Assembly (NCBI GenBank): GCA_035048485.1
Contig: CM068584.1
Location: forward strand, 67,456,179-67,520,178
Origin: Pteria penguin
Lineage: Eukaryota > Mollusca > Bivalvia > Pterioida > Pteriidae
Length of the DNA stretch: 64,000 nucleotides
Direction of reading: 5' to 3'
The translations under genes and the position numbers were made by a program. Below, in pieces: positions 10,222-21,118 of this stretch. The notes under the pieces were generated by a model that was not told the origin of the DNA, searched no databases, and saw nothing but the letters and a program-made list of their open reading frames with translations. Numbering within the stretch: position 1 is the first letter of the stretch; each line of letters begins with the position of its first letter.

Positions 10222-10680
10222 CCAATAACGATAAACTGCTATTAAATCCTGAAAAAAAATATTCGAAGAAAAAAAAAATGCCCAGAACACCCCCCCCCCC
10301 CCCTCTTTCCTCCTCGCCCCTACTGAATCATTTCAGTTTCCATTTTGAGAACAACAGTTATAACGAATATCAATTCATGAAGCGGGTCCGTAAGAGGCAA
10401 TTCAAAAGTAGGAGGGGGCAAACTTAGGAACTCAAAACAAAATTTGCAATACGATACCACTGTTTTTAAGCTTTTTTTGTGCCAAAGAGTCTTGCTTGAA
10501 TCGCATAGACTGTACAGGTTACATGCAGCAGGGATCGATATCCTCTATTTTTAGTGTTCATGTTTTACGTTCGAAGTCATTTGTTGAAATGGTAAAATGG
10601 GAGGGGGGATAGATGGCCCACAAAATGGGGTTATTGGTTTTTGAAATACTTCATTGAAGGACAATAGGACATCGTACTCA
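10222..10680. other. Intergenic stretch without a gene
   Basis: Contains A-rich and C-rich homopolymer runs (10252-10305) and no open frame or repeat of note. Confidence 0.6.
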
Positions 10681-10681
10681 T

Positions 10682-11265
10682 CCGAGATACAAGACAAGTC
10701 AGCGGTGAGACACCAACCCGGAACCTCTCTGATGATACAGGATAAGTCAGCAGTGAGTCACCGACCCGGAACCTCTCTGACGATACAGGCCAGGTCAGCG
10801 GTGAGACAACAACCCGGAAACTGTCTGACGATACAAGCCAGGTCAGCGGTGAGACACCAACCCAGAACCTGTCTGATGATACAGGACAAGTCAGCAGTGA
10901 AACACTCAACACAGAACCTGTCTGACGATACAGGCCAGGTTAGCGGTGAGACACCAACCCGGAACCTCTCTGACGATACAGGACAAGTCAGCTGTGAGTC
11001 ACTAACCCGGAACCTGTCTTACGATATAGGACAGGTCAGCGGTGAGTCACCAACCCGGAACCTATCTGATGATACACGACAGATCAGCTATGAGTCACCA
11101 ACCCGGAACCTCTCTGACGATACAGGACAAGTCAGCTATGAGTCACCAACCCGGAACCTCTCTGACGATACAGGACAAGTCAGCTGTGAGTCACCAACCC
11201 GGAACCTGTCTGACGATACAGGACAGGTCATCGGGGAGACACCAACCCAAATCCTCTCTGACGAT
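10682..11265. repeat. 48-bp minisatellite, about 12 copies
   Basis: The unit contains GGAACCTCTCTGACGATACA followed by GGACAAGTCAGC and GTGAGTCACCAACCC. Because 48 is a multiple of three, long repetitive frames stay open on the plus strand (10654-11274); this is a by-product of the period and not evidence for a gene. Confidence 0.97.
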
Positions 11266-11339
11266 ACATACTGAGCTACACGATAGGATTAATAACATGT
11301 AACAGACAAGCTAGAAATGGTGAGAATACCCAACTCCTT

Positions 11340-13275
11340 TATCTCACTTGTGTCTTCACCATTGTCAATAGATCTCACGGTCACTGGTGCCTTCACCATC
11401 GTCAATAGATCTCACGGTCACTGGTGCCGTCACCATCGTCAATAGATCTCACGATCACTGGTGCCTTCACCATCGTCAATAGATCTCACGGTCACTGGTG
11501 CCTTTACCATCGTCAATAGATCTCGCGATCACTGGTGCCTTCAACATCTTCAATAGATCTCACGGTCACTGGTGCCTTTACCATCGTCAATAGATCTCGC
11601 GATCACTGGTGCCTTCAACATCTTCAATAGATCTCACGGTCACTGCTGCCTTTACCATAGTCAATAGATCTCACGGTCACTGCTGCCTTCACCATCGTCA
11701 ATAGATCTCACGGTTACTGGTGCCTTCACCATCGTCAATAGATCTCACGATCACTGCTGCCTTCACCATCGTCAATAGATCTCACGGTCACTGGTGCCTT
11801 TACCATCGTCAATAGATCTCGCTATCACTGGTGCCTTCAACATCTTCAATAGATCTCACGGTCACTGGTGCCTTTACCATCGTCAATAGATCTCGCGATC
11901 ACTGGTGCCTTCAACATCTTCAATAGATCTCACGGTCACTGCTGCCTTTACCATAGTCAATAGATCTCACGGTCACTGGTGCCTTCACCATCGTCAATAG
12001 ATCTCACGGTCACTGGTGCCTTCACCATCGTCAATAGATCTCACGATCACTGGTGCTTTTACAATCGTAAATAGATCTCACGGTCACTGGTGCCTTTACC
12101 ATAGTCAATAGATCTCACGATCACTGGTGCCTTTACCATCGTCAATAGATCTCACGATCACTGCTGCCTTCACCATCGTCAATAGATCTCACGGTCACTG
12201 GTGCCTTCACCATCGTCAATAGATCTCACGATCACTGGTGCTTTTACAATCGTAAATAGATCTCACGGTCACTGGTGCCTTTACCATTGTCACTAGATCT
12301 AACGATCACTGGTGCCTTCACTATCGTCAATAGATCTCACGATCACTGGTGCCTTTACCATCGTCAATAGATCTAACGGTCACTGGTGTCTTCACCATCG
12401 TCAATAGATCTCACGGTCACTGGTGCCTTCACCATCATCAATAGATCTCACGATCACTGGTGCCTTTACCATCGTCAATAGATCTCACGGTCACTGGTGC
12501 CTTCATCATCGTCAATAGATCTCACGATCACTGGTGCCTTCGCCATCGTCAATAGATCTCACGGTCACTGGTGCCTTCGCCATCGTCAATAGATCTCACG
12601 ATGACTGGTGCCTTCACCATCGTCAGTCAATAGATCTAACGGTCATCTGTGTCTTCACCATTGTCAATAGATCTCACGATCACTGGTGCCTTCACCATCG
12701 TCAATAGATCTCACGGTCACTGGTGCCTTCACCATCGTCAATAGATCTCACGATCACTGGTGCCTTCATCATCGTCAATAGATCTCACGGTCACTGGTGC
12801 CTTTACCATCGTCAATAGATCTCACGATCACTGTGCCTTCACCATCGTCAATAGATCTCACGATCACTGGTGCCGTCACCATCGTCAATAGATCTAACGG
12901 TCACTGGTGCCTTTACCATCGTCAATAGATCTCACGATCACTGTGCCTTCACCATCGTCAATAGATCTCACGATCACTGGTGCCGTCACCATCGTCAATA
13001 GATCTCACGGTCACTGGTGCCTTTACCATCGTCAATAGATCTCACGGTCACTGCTGCCTTCACCATCGTCAAAAGATCTCACGATCATTTGTGTCTTCAC
13101 CATCGTCAATAGATCTCACGATCACTGGTGCCTTCACCATCGTCAATAGATCTCACGGTCACTGATGCCTTCACCATCATCAATAGATTTCATGGTCCCT
13201 AGTGCCTTCACCATCGTCAATAGATCTCACGATCACTGGTGCCTTCACCATCGTCAATAGATCTCACGATCAATG
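11340..13275. repeat. 37-bp minisatellite, first block, about 52 copies
   Basis: The unit contains CACCATCGTCAATAGATCTC followed by ACGGTCACTGGTGCCTT. Main variants are GG/GA in ACGGTC/ACGATC and CTGGTG/CTGCTG. The array resumes after an inserted element at 14133. Confidence 0.98.
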
Positions 13276-14132
13276 GGATGCGTTCAGAATCGTAGCGGCT
13301 ACGTAGCAGCTAGCTCTGCTCGGTAACTGAACGCTCTGCTCGCCTAGCCGCTACGTAGCAAAACCTAGCCTTAAAGTGCTATAAGAATGCTGGAGAAGTT
13401 TGAGTTTTCATGTAATACTAATTGAATTAATCCTCCATTGATAGAAATTACAACTTTTCCTGCTTCAGTATTTCTCTGGGAGATGTTTTAAAATACCGAT
13501 TTGCCTAGTATCTCGAACAAAATAAAAGACTTCCGGTTTAACTTGTTACATAACCTTTGTACAACTTTTAACGTCATTTAGTATGACGACACAATTCAAA
13601 GTTTAACGTAATAATGAAAAATCAGGGAAAAGTAGCACCTTTACAACTTCTAACGTCACATATTATGGCGATTCAAAACTGAAAAAAGCTATCGAACTTT
13701 TTATTGCTTATTGTATATATCTTGAGATCAGCGTCATGCAGGAGCATAATATTTTGTGAGCGAATCTTCTATGTAGATAGGCACATAATATAGAAAAATT
13801 GTGATCATTCTAATAGCACTTTAATTTCTTATGCTAGCTTTCAAATTCAAAATGGCGGACACTAAATTGTTTTGCTCTTTCTTCTTCGTTTTTGCTTGAA
13901 AACACCTTGGTTACCTAATCCAAAGTAAAAAATAAATCGAAAACGATCACACGTTGATCCGTGATACGAAACATTGTTCAATCTACTAATGCGGATAGCT
14001 TATTACAAAATATGAATATGGTTTATAACAGTCCGCCATTTTACCTAGCCGCTAAATGTAGCAGCGCGTTCAGAATGATGTGTTATACTAAACCTAGCGG
14101 CTAGCATAGCAGCTGCGATTCTAAACGCACCC
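13276..14132. mobile_element. MITE-like DNA element inserted in the 37-bp array
   Basis: The left end reads GGATGCGTTCAGAATCG and the right end, inverted, GGGTGCGTTTAGAATCG. Both continue into repeated TAGCNGCTA-type subterminal motifs, and the internal flanks carry AAAATGGCGGAC and its inverse. The 37-bp array is present on both sides, so the borders are clear; the duplication at the junction is very short (TG or TGG). There is no open frame, so it is non-autonomous. Confidence 0.8.
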
Positions 14133-14600
14133 TGGTGCCTACTCTATCGTCAATAGATCTCACGGTCACTGGTGTCTTCACTATCGTCAATAGATCTCAC
14201 GATCACTGGTGCCTTCACCATCGTCAATAGATCTCACGGTCACTGGTGCCTTCACCATCGTCAATAGATCTCACGATCACTGGTGCCGTCACCATCGTCA
14301 ATAGATCTCACGATCACTGGTGCCTTCACCATCGTCAATAGATCTCACGGTCACTGGTGCCTTCACCATCGTCAATAGATCTCACGGTCACTGGTGCCGT
14401 CACCATCGTCAATAGATCTCACGGTCACTGGTGCCGTCACCATCGTCAATAGATCGCACGGTCACTGGTGCCTTTACCTTTGTCAATAGATCTCACGATC
14501 ACTGCTGCCTTTACCATCGTCAATAGATCTCACGATCCCTGCTGCCTTCACCATCGTCAATAGATCTCACGATCACTGGTGCCTTCACCATCGTGAATTG
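14133..14600. repeat. 37-bp minisatellite, second block, about 12 copies
   Basis: Continuation of the array at 11340-13275 on the far side of the inserted MITE-like element, with the same unit and the same variants. Confidence 0.97.
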
Positions 14601-16120
14601 ATGGACATCGGTGAAATCTCATATTCTGTGAAATAGAGGAGGATACATGGTGACGCTGTAATGTCATATGTTCTGTACAGAATGCACACATCTGTACGTA
14701 CTAGTACCTTGCAGTCCATAAAAAATTAATTTGTATCTTATCTAAATTTCATGAATAATATTACTTGTTTCTAAAGCGAAAACCTCGTTTTTTCATTACA
14801 CAGAGATGGTATTGTTATACAGGGTTTATGTAAGAGTCATCTCCTTCCAGTGTTCGAATGTCAAATGTCTCCAGTACGATAATTAAAAAAACTCTGGTTT
14901 CAAACAGCGCGTTCTCATACTTTGAAATGGTACTGAATGCTTTACGGAGAGCACGTTAGATAGATCATTACTCAAACTCATGTATAGTGGATTATGATGT
15001 ATGATTTAGGTGATCCCCTCTATGACATCGCCATTGTATCTATACGGTCTTATGTTACACCTGACTTACCTCTGTTCACTGTGACGGGGTAGATTGATAA
15101 AGTTGGATATCCAAGCTGAGCGTATACATTGACATTGTTCATAGTAATATTCCATAATTTTCTTATGTATATTGCACTCCATGAAAAACTGATTAATCTG
15201 GTATTAAATTCATCAATGTGGAATTGCTGTCTCAGATATGCTTCATTTTTGAAAAGTTCAATACTTTTTAATCTTTAAAATTTGAAAGAAAAACCAAAAT
15301 GTCAAATATTTCTATTTAGTATGGAAAAAGAGCAAAGAATAATTGGACGACAAATGATGATCATATTTTCTTAATATTGAAATTAAAAAGCAGTGTTTTC
15401 CGCGACAGCTCGAGTAACATATTGCCATAGTGAGCTGTATGGATAATACAGTATGTAATAACAAGCTTTGACGGCCTTTTTTCTAGAAGCAAGTGAAGAT
15501 TTTGATGAAACTTGGTAATGATGAAGCGACCTAGGTTTCAAACAATTGTTGCTAGTTTTCGGTCAGATCCATCAATGGATGAATCCAAGGTTGAGTAATG
15601 TAAGTTTAAGAGGTTTGACAGACTTTTAAGACTAGCAGCATAGATCAGCAAATTGAATGCTCTAGTGATCTAGAAGGATGTTTCATGAAATATTTTCTTG
15701 CTTTATTCTATACATAGAAGCAATGAAACATCTAATTGTGAATCTTTCCATTCTGATGTCATTTTTAATGCCTGTTTGACATCTTTCCGGACTCTGTTTA
15801 CGTGTTTTCAGAATATCTATAATCTTGGATTTTCTCATTTGTAGATTACTTATTGTATAAGATATGCTATGTAGGTTAATCATAATGAACCAGGGTTTAG
15901 TTGTGGAAATTTGAATCATGTTTAAAGGTTACATTCTGCCGAGTGACGTGAAAAATCTAGCTTACTCCTCTCTGTAAAAAAGAGGTGGTGCAAAGATACG
16001 CCATGACACGCATCTGTAAGCGTATCATCAATGACAGAGAGAGGGAGAGAATTTCTCCGTACAACATACTATACAGGTACTGTAATACATGTTGCAGATT
16101 TTTACCACACAAGACAAAAT
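14601..16120. other. 1.5 kb without recognisable features
   Basis: AT-rich sequence on both strands with only short, uninformative frames (for example 78 codons at 15683-15919, minus). No tandem repeat, no splice-linked exon and no transposon domain seen. Confidence 0.6.
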
Positions 16121-16121
16121 A

Positions 16122-16306
<185 letters not shown>

Positions 16307-17880
16307 TCCACTTGTGTAGAGGGATCTAACGGTATACCACCTGAGCAGAATGATCTACCAGTACCACCTGAGTAGAGAGATCAACCAGTATACCACCTGA
16401 GCAGAAAGATCTACCAGTATACCACCTGAGCAGAATGATCTACCAGTACCACCTGAGTAGAGAGATCTACCAGTATACCACCTGAGCAGATAGATCTACC
16501 AGTACCACCTGAGTAGAGAAATCTACCAGTATACCACCTGAGCAGAATGATCTACCAGTACCACCTGAGTAGAGAGATCTACCAGTATACCACCTGAGCA
16601 GATAGATCTACCAGTACCACCTGAGTAGAGAGATCTACCAGTATACCACCTGAGCAGAATGATCTACCAGTACCACCTGAGTAGAAAGATCTACCAGTAT
16701 ACCACCTGAGCAGAAAGATCTACCAGTATACCACCTGAGCAGAGAGATCTACCAGTACCATCTGAGAAAAGAGATCTACCTGTATACCACCTGAGTAGTG
16801 AGATCTACCAGTATACCACCTGAGTAGAGAGATCTACCAGTATACCACCTGAGTAGCGAGATCTACCACTATACTACATGAGCAGAGAGATCTACCAGTA
16901 TACCACCTGAGTAGTGAGAGCTACCACTATATTACCTGAGTAGAGATCTACCAGTATACCACCTGAGTAAAGAGATCTACCAGTAAAACACCTGAGCAGA
17001 GAAATCTACCAGTTTACAACCTGAGTAGGGAGATCTACCAGTATACCACCTGAGTAGAGAGATCTACCAGTATACCTCCTGAGCAGAATGATCTACATGT
17101 ATCCCACCTGAGCAGAATGACCTACCAGTATACCACCTGAGTAGTGAGATCTACCACTATACCATCGAGCAGAGATCTACCAGTATACAACCTGAATAGA
17201 GAGATCTATCAGTTTACCATCTGAGCAGAGAGATCTACCAGTATACCACCTGTAGTGGTTAAGCGCTTGGCTTGCGGCGCCGACGATCCGGGTTCGATTC
17301 CCGGGTTGCGCCACTATGTTTAAGAGGTTGGTAACCTCCTGCTTCCATGTCGCGATATAACTGAAATATTGTTGAAAGCGACGTAAAACACCAATCAACC
17401 AACCAACCAACAGTATACCACCTGAGTAGAGATCTACCAGTATACCACCTGAGCAGAGAAATCTACCACTATACCACCTGAGTAAGGAGATCTACCAGTT
17501 TACCACCTCAGTAGTGAGATCTACCAGAATACCATCTGAGCAGAATGATCTACCAGTATACCACCTGAGTTAAGATCTCTACCAGTATACCACCTGAGTA
17601 GAGAGATCTACCATTATACCATCGTAGAAGCGAGATCTACCACTGTGCCACCTGAGCAGAGATCTATCAGTATACCACCTGAGTAGAGAGATCTACCAGT
17701 AGATTGGTTTACCTGCCCTTAGTAGAGATCTACCAGTATACCACCTGAGTAGTGAGTCTACCACTATACCATCTGAGCAGAATGATCTACATGTATGCCA
17801 CCTGAGCAGAGAGATCTACCAGTATACTGTTCTACCTGCCCAGTGTAGTCTACCAGTATATCTGGCAAATGGATATAACT
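16307..17880. repeat. 29-bp minisatellite (26-29 bp variants), about 50 copies
   Basis: The unit contains GAGATCTACCAGTATACCAC followed by CTGAGTAGA, with a shorter variant lacking TAT. It decays gradually after about 17700. A SINE is inserted at about 17252-17411. Confidence 0.96.
17252..17411 (+). mobile_element. tRNA-derived SINE
   Basis: The head GTAGTGGTTAAGCGCTTGGC resembles a tRNA A-box region, and GGTTCGATTCCC is a perfect B box. The body ends with ATATTGTTGAAAGCGACG and TAAAACACC, followed by a CAAC(CAAC)n tail. This head/body/tail order and the GAAAGCG(A)CGTAAAACACC end are what I know from mollusc SINEs. Transcription by RNA polymerase III and mobilisation by a LINE are inferred from the class. 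The insertion lies inside the 29-bp array; a target duplication cannot be separated from the array itself. Confidence 0.85.
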
Positions 17881-18300
17881 ACCATTGTACCTGCCAAGAG
17901 AAGAGATCTGTTAATATACTTGCCAAGTGATGAAGTTACCAATGTGGAGTGGAATCTGCCGATATACTTGTAAATTAGCTAGATCTGCTAGTGTTCTTTC
18001 AGAGCAGAAAGCTCTGCGTATATACCTACAGATAAAATTGATCTACCAAGTACCTGTAGAGTGAAGAGCTCTGCCAGTATCTGGCAAGTGGAGAGATTTT
18101 CAAGAATACATGCCAATGAGAGATCTGTGAAGTGGAAAGACCTCACAGTATATCTGTAAAGTGGGAACTGACATATCTCCATTAGTGCGGTGCTTGGCTA
18201 TTGACCTAAAAAGTCTTTGGTTTGAGTCCTGTCTATTTGAGAAACAAGCAAATTCGGAGAATTGTGGTCCCCTGCTTTCTGCCATGTCTTACAGTTTAAA
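17881..18300 (+). repeat. Decayed repeat plus a second tRNA-like SINE remnant
   Basis: Diverged versions of the 29-bp unit fade out by about 18170. At 18183-18240 a tRNA-like head follows, with GGTTTGAGTCC as a slightly mutated B box, and then CCCCTGC..CCATGTC text that parallels the body of the SINE at 17252. Confidence 0.45.
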
Positions 18301-18540
18301 AGTTACATTGAAGTAGGTCAAAGGTCATGGTCAAGGTCACATGATAAAAATCTTGGTACCAATGGAAAGGTATTGCAATTAGGGACATGAATGCCAAATA
18401 TGAAAGTCCTATGTCTTCCTGTTAAAAAGTTATGACCAAGGTTAAAGTTTTTATGACAGACAGACGGACAGATTGCAAATGGACAGGCGAAGGAGATTTG
18501 ATGTCCCCAGACTTAGCTAAAAGCGGGGGACAATAAGAAC
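18300..18540 (+). repeat. Interspersed-repeat tail with GACAGACGGACAG motif
   Basis: Contains GGTCAAAGGTCATGGTCAAG, then GACAGACAGACGGACAG, then TTAGCTAAAAGCGGGGGACA. The order (GGAC-type motif, then an end with inverted-repeat potential, then an A-rich tail) resembles the tails of the core-repeat elements at 23.4, 31.5, 35.9 and 42.0 kb, but the head could not be located. Confidence 0.4.
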
Positions 18541-18596
18541 TATGTTCTGTATCACAATAAGAACTGATGTCCTGTGTCACAAAAGATGTAGCACCA

Positions 18597-19225
18597 TCCT
18601 ACCATATCACAAGTCACTATCCCACTCTATCACAAGTCACTATCCCACTATACCACAAGTCACTATCTCACAAGTCACCATCCCACTATCTCACAAGGCA
18701 CCATCCCACTATATCGCAAGTCACCATCCCACTATATCACAAGTCACAATCTCATTATATCACAAGTCACCATCCCACTATATCTCAGGTCACTATATCA
18801 CATCACTATCCCACTACATCAAAAGTCACTATCTCACTATATAGCAAGTCACCATCCAATTATATCACAAGTCACCATCCCAATGTATCAGAAGTCACCA
18901 TCCTACTGTATCACAAGTCACCATCCTATTGATCACAAGTCACCATCCTACTGTATCACAAGTCACCATCCCACTTTATCACATCACTATCCCACCATAT
19001 CACAAGTCACCAGTCAGTATCTCACAAGTCACCATCCCACAATATCACAAGTCACTATCCCACAAGTCACTATCTCACAAGTTACCATCCCACTACTTCA
19101 CAAGTCACCATCCCACTATATCACAAGTCACCATCTCACTATATCACAAGTCACCATCCCATTATATCAAAAGTCACCATCCCACATTAGCATACGTTAC
19201 TTTCCCACTATATCACAAGTCACTA
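18597..19225. repeat. 23-bp minisatellite, about 27 copies
   Basis: The unit is close to ATCACAAGTCACCATCCCAC plus TAT. Repetitive frames are open in two plus-strand phases (18542-19281); they have no homology and follow from the simple unit. Confidence 0.96.
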
Positions 19226-19467
19226 ACCTACAATACATGTTCTACACTTGTAGTTCAGGAATTGTGACTGGTTTGCCTTGATTCCATGTATTATGTAGGA
19301 GATGAATGACAAGCTATGTCTGCACAGATTACCAGACACTCCTTGCCAGGCGTTGTTTGGAGTGGGTATAGTAAAATATAATAACTACATATCTTTTCTA
19401 TTGTTTATTTTTGGCATTTAGTTTTACTTCCTTCGCAGAAAAATAGATGATGATAAATAACAAAATA

Positions 19468-19872
19468 TCTCTCTTACACATCATCATGAGATAAATATCT
19501 CCCTCACACATCATCATGAGATAAATATCTCTTTTACACATCATCATGAGATAAATATCTCCTTCACACATCATCATGAGATAAATATCTCCTTCACACA
19601 TCATCATGAGATAAATATCTCCTTCACACATCATCATGAGATAAATATCTGCCTCACACATCATGAGATAAATATCTGCCTTAAACAGCATCATGAGATA
19701 AATATCTCCTTCACACTACATCATGAGATAAATATCTCCTTCACACATCATCATGAGATAAATATCTCCTTCACACATCATCCTGAGATAAATATCTGCC
19801 TCACACATCATGAGATAAATATCTGCCTTAAACAGCATCATGAGATAAATATCTCCTTCACACAGCATCACA
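19468..19872. repeat. 30-bp minisatellite, about 13 copies
   Basis: The unit is CACATCATCATGAGATAAAT followed by ATCTCCTTCA. GAGAT and ATCTC in each copy can pair across four bases, so every unit has a small hairpin. Confidence 0.96.
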
Positions 19873-20320
19873 AGTTACTCAGCATACATTCAATGACGAG
19901 ATAAATCAGATTTCAGCTCTTTCACATATAATTCTACAGTACAGCAACAATAATTTTTTGACCTTCATTATAAATCATTTTCACACAGAATTAAGCATTC
20001 ATTGGAAACGTTCACTATATTGGTATCATATATAAATGATGCTTCATGATAAGGTAATTATAAGTGTAGCACAATAACATTTATGGAAATTTCCTTCTAG
20101 ATCAGATACAAATGCAAGATAACTTAGCAGCAAATATGTGATTAAAGCATTACAAAAGATCCTGCAAACAAATATACAAACAATACGAGGATGTTACTCT
20201 GAAAATATTGCAAAGCATCATTAATGATGACATGACAATATGCTTAGACAATTACCTGATAGCATTTTCTCCAGAGAGAGGAGACACTTATAACTTTTCA
20301 ATTTATGTTTGTAGTTTTGA
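19873..20320. other. AT-rich stretch downstream of NAB
   Basis: No gene, RNA or repeat recognised; lies just past the likely NAB poly(A) signal. Confidence 0.5.
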
Positions 20321-20323
20321 ACT

Positions 20324-20329
20324 TTTATT
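20324..20329 (-). terminator. Candidate NAB poly(A) signal AATAAA
   Basis: AATAAA on the minus strand about 400 bp downstream of the NAB stop codon. It is the nearest canonical signal I found; the 3' end itself is inferred. The 3' UTR would contain the short tandem repeats at 20343-20420 and 20645-20712. Confidence 0.45.
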
Positions 20330-20342
20330 TTAATTAAGCATG

Positions 20343-20420
20343 CAGCTGATCTGCTCTTTATCATGTTCCAGCTGATCTGCTCTTTATCATGTTCCAGCTG
20401 ATCTGCTCTTTATCATGTTC
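20343..20420. repeat. 26-bp unit repeated three times
   Basis: CAGCTGATCTGCTCTTTATC followed by ATGTTC, three perfect copies, within the probable NAB 3' UTR. Confidence 0.95.
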
Positions 20421-20644
20421 CATTGAAGAGTAGTAAAAGTTACAAATGTCAATTATATTCTTGTTTAAACATGTACTTCATAACTTATCCTATTCATTCC
20501 ATTAAGTACCCACAATGCATCTGTACCTCTTGAACCTTAAATATAAATCACATGATCTGGATTTGCATAATCTCAAAGACTGAAAAATTCCATCAAAGGG
20601 AGTAAAGCTTAGACTGAGATCTATTAATAACCTATATGAGACAT

Positions 20645-20712
20645 GTCTCAGTGTGTGCACAGAGTATCTCAGAGTGTGCAGAGAGTATCTCAGTGTGTGC
20701 ACAGAGTATCAG
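20645..20712. repeat. Short repeat of about 22 bp, three copies
   Basis: AGAGTATCTCAGTGTGTGCA-type units just beyond the NAB stop codon. Confidence 0.85.
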
Positions 20713-20732
20713 ATACCTCGAGTATCAGGCCA

Positions 20733-21118
20733 TCAGCTTCCATTCACCTCCACACTGTCTGGAGGCTCACACTTCACTTCAGACTCACAGATACCGTTAG
20801 ACGTTAGTCCCTCCGTTTCCTGTGAATTGACAACATTAACATTTTTGCCGTTAATGTCTGTGGAATGTTGTGATTTGTCATCCTCTACACTAGGTTTCTC
20901 ATCCTCATCGTCATCTTGTAAGCCTTTAAGCTCCTCAGCGAAATCTGCCATACCATATTGCTGAGCTATACGCAGGCCCTCGTCAAACAGAGTGTTCTGG
21001 ATATGCTGTGACGATTTGTTTCCCTCCAATGTGTTATAGAGGTGCTGCCTGACCTGCTGATTGAACTCGTCGCCATCTCTGGAACTTGGTGATGAGTTCC
21101 CACTCGGCATGTCTAATC
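20733..21118 (-). CDS. nab: NAB exon 11, C-terminus and stop
   Basis: Follows a TTTGTTTCAG acceptor. Encodes [20 protein letters not shown], an acidic stretch, and a C-terminal [11 protein letters not shown]-type site (Lys about 665), then TGA at 20733-20735. In vertebrates this end contacts CHD4; the same role here is inference. Confidence 0.9.

Noticed and set aside
10654..11302. Two plus-strand repetitive frames that look like a 16-residue repeat protein
   Set aside because: The 48-bp period explains them; no signal peptide, splice context or homology.
11340..14600. CRISPR-like regular spacing
   Set aside because: There are no unique spacers, the genome is eukaryotic and the units are contiguous; it is a minisatellite.
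17252..17320. Functional tRNA gene
   Set aside because: The B box is perfect but the sequence runs into a SINE body and CAAC tail; no complete cloverleaf.
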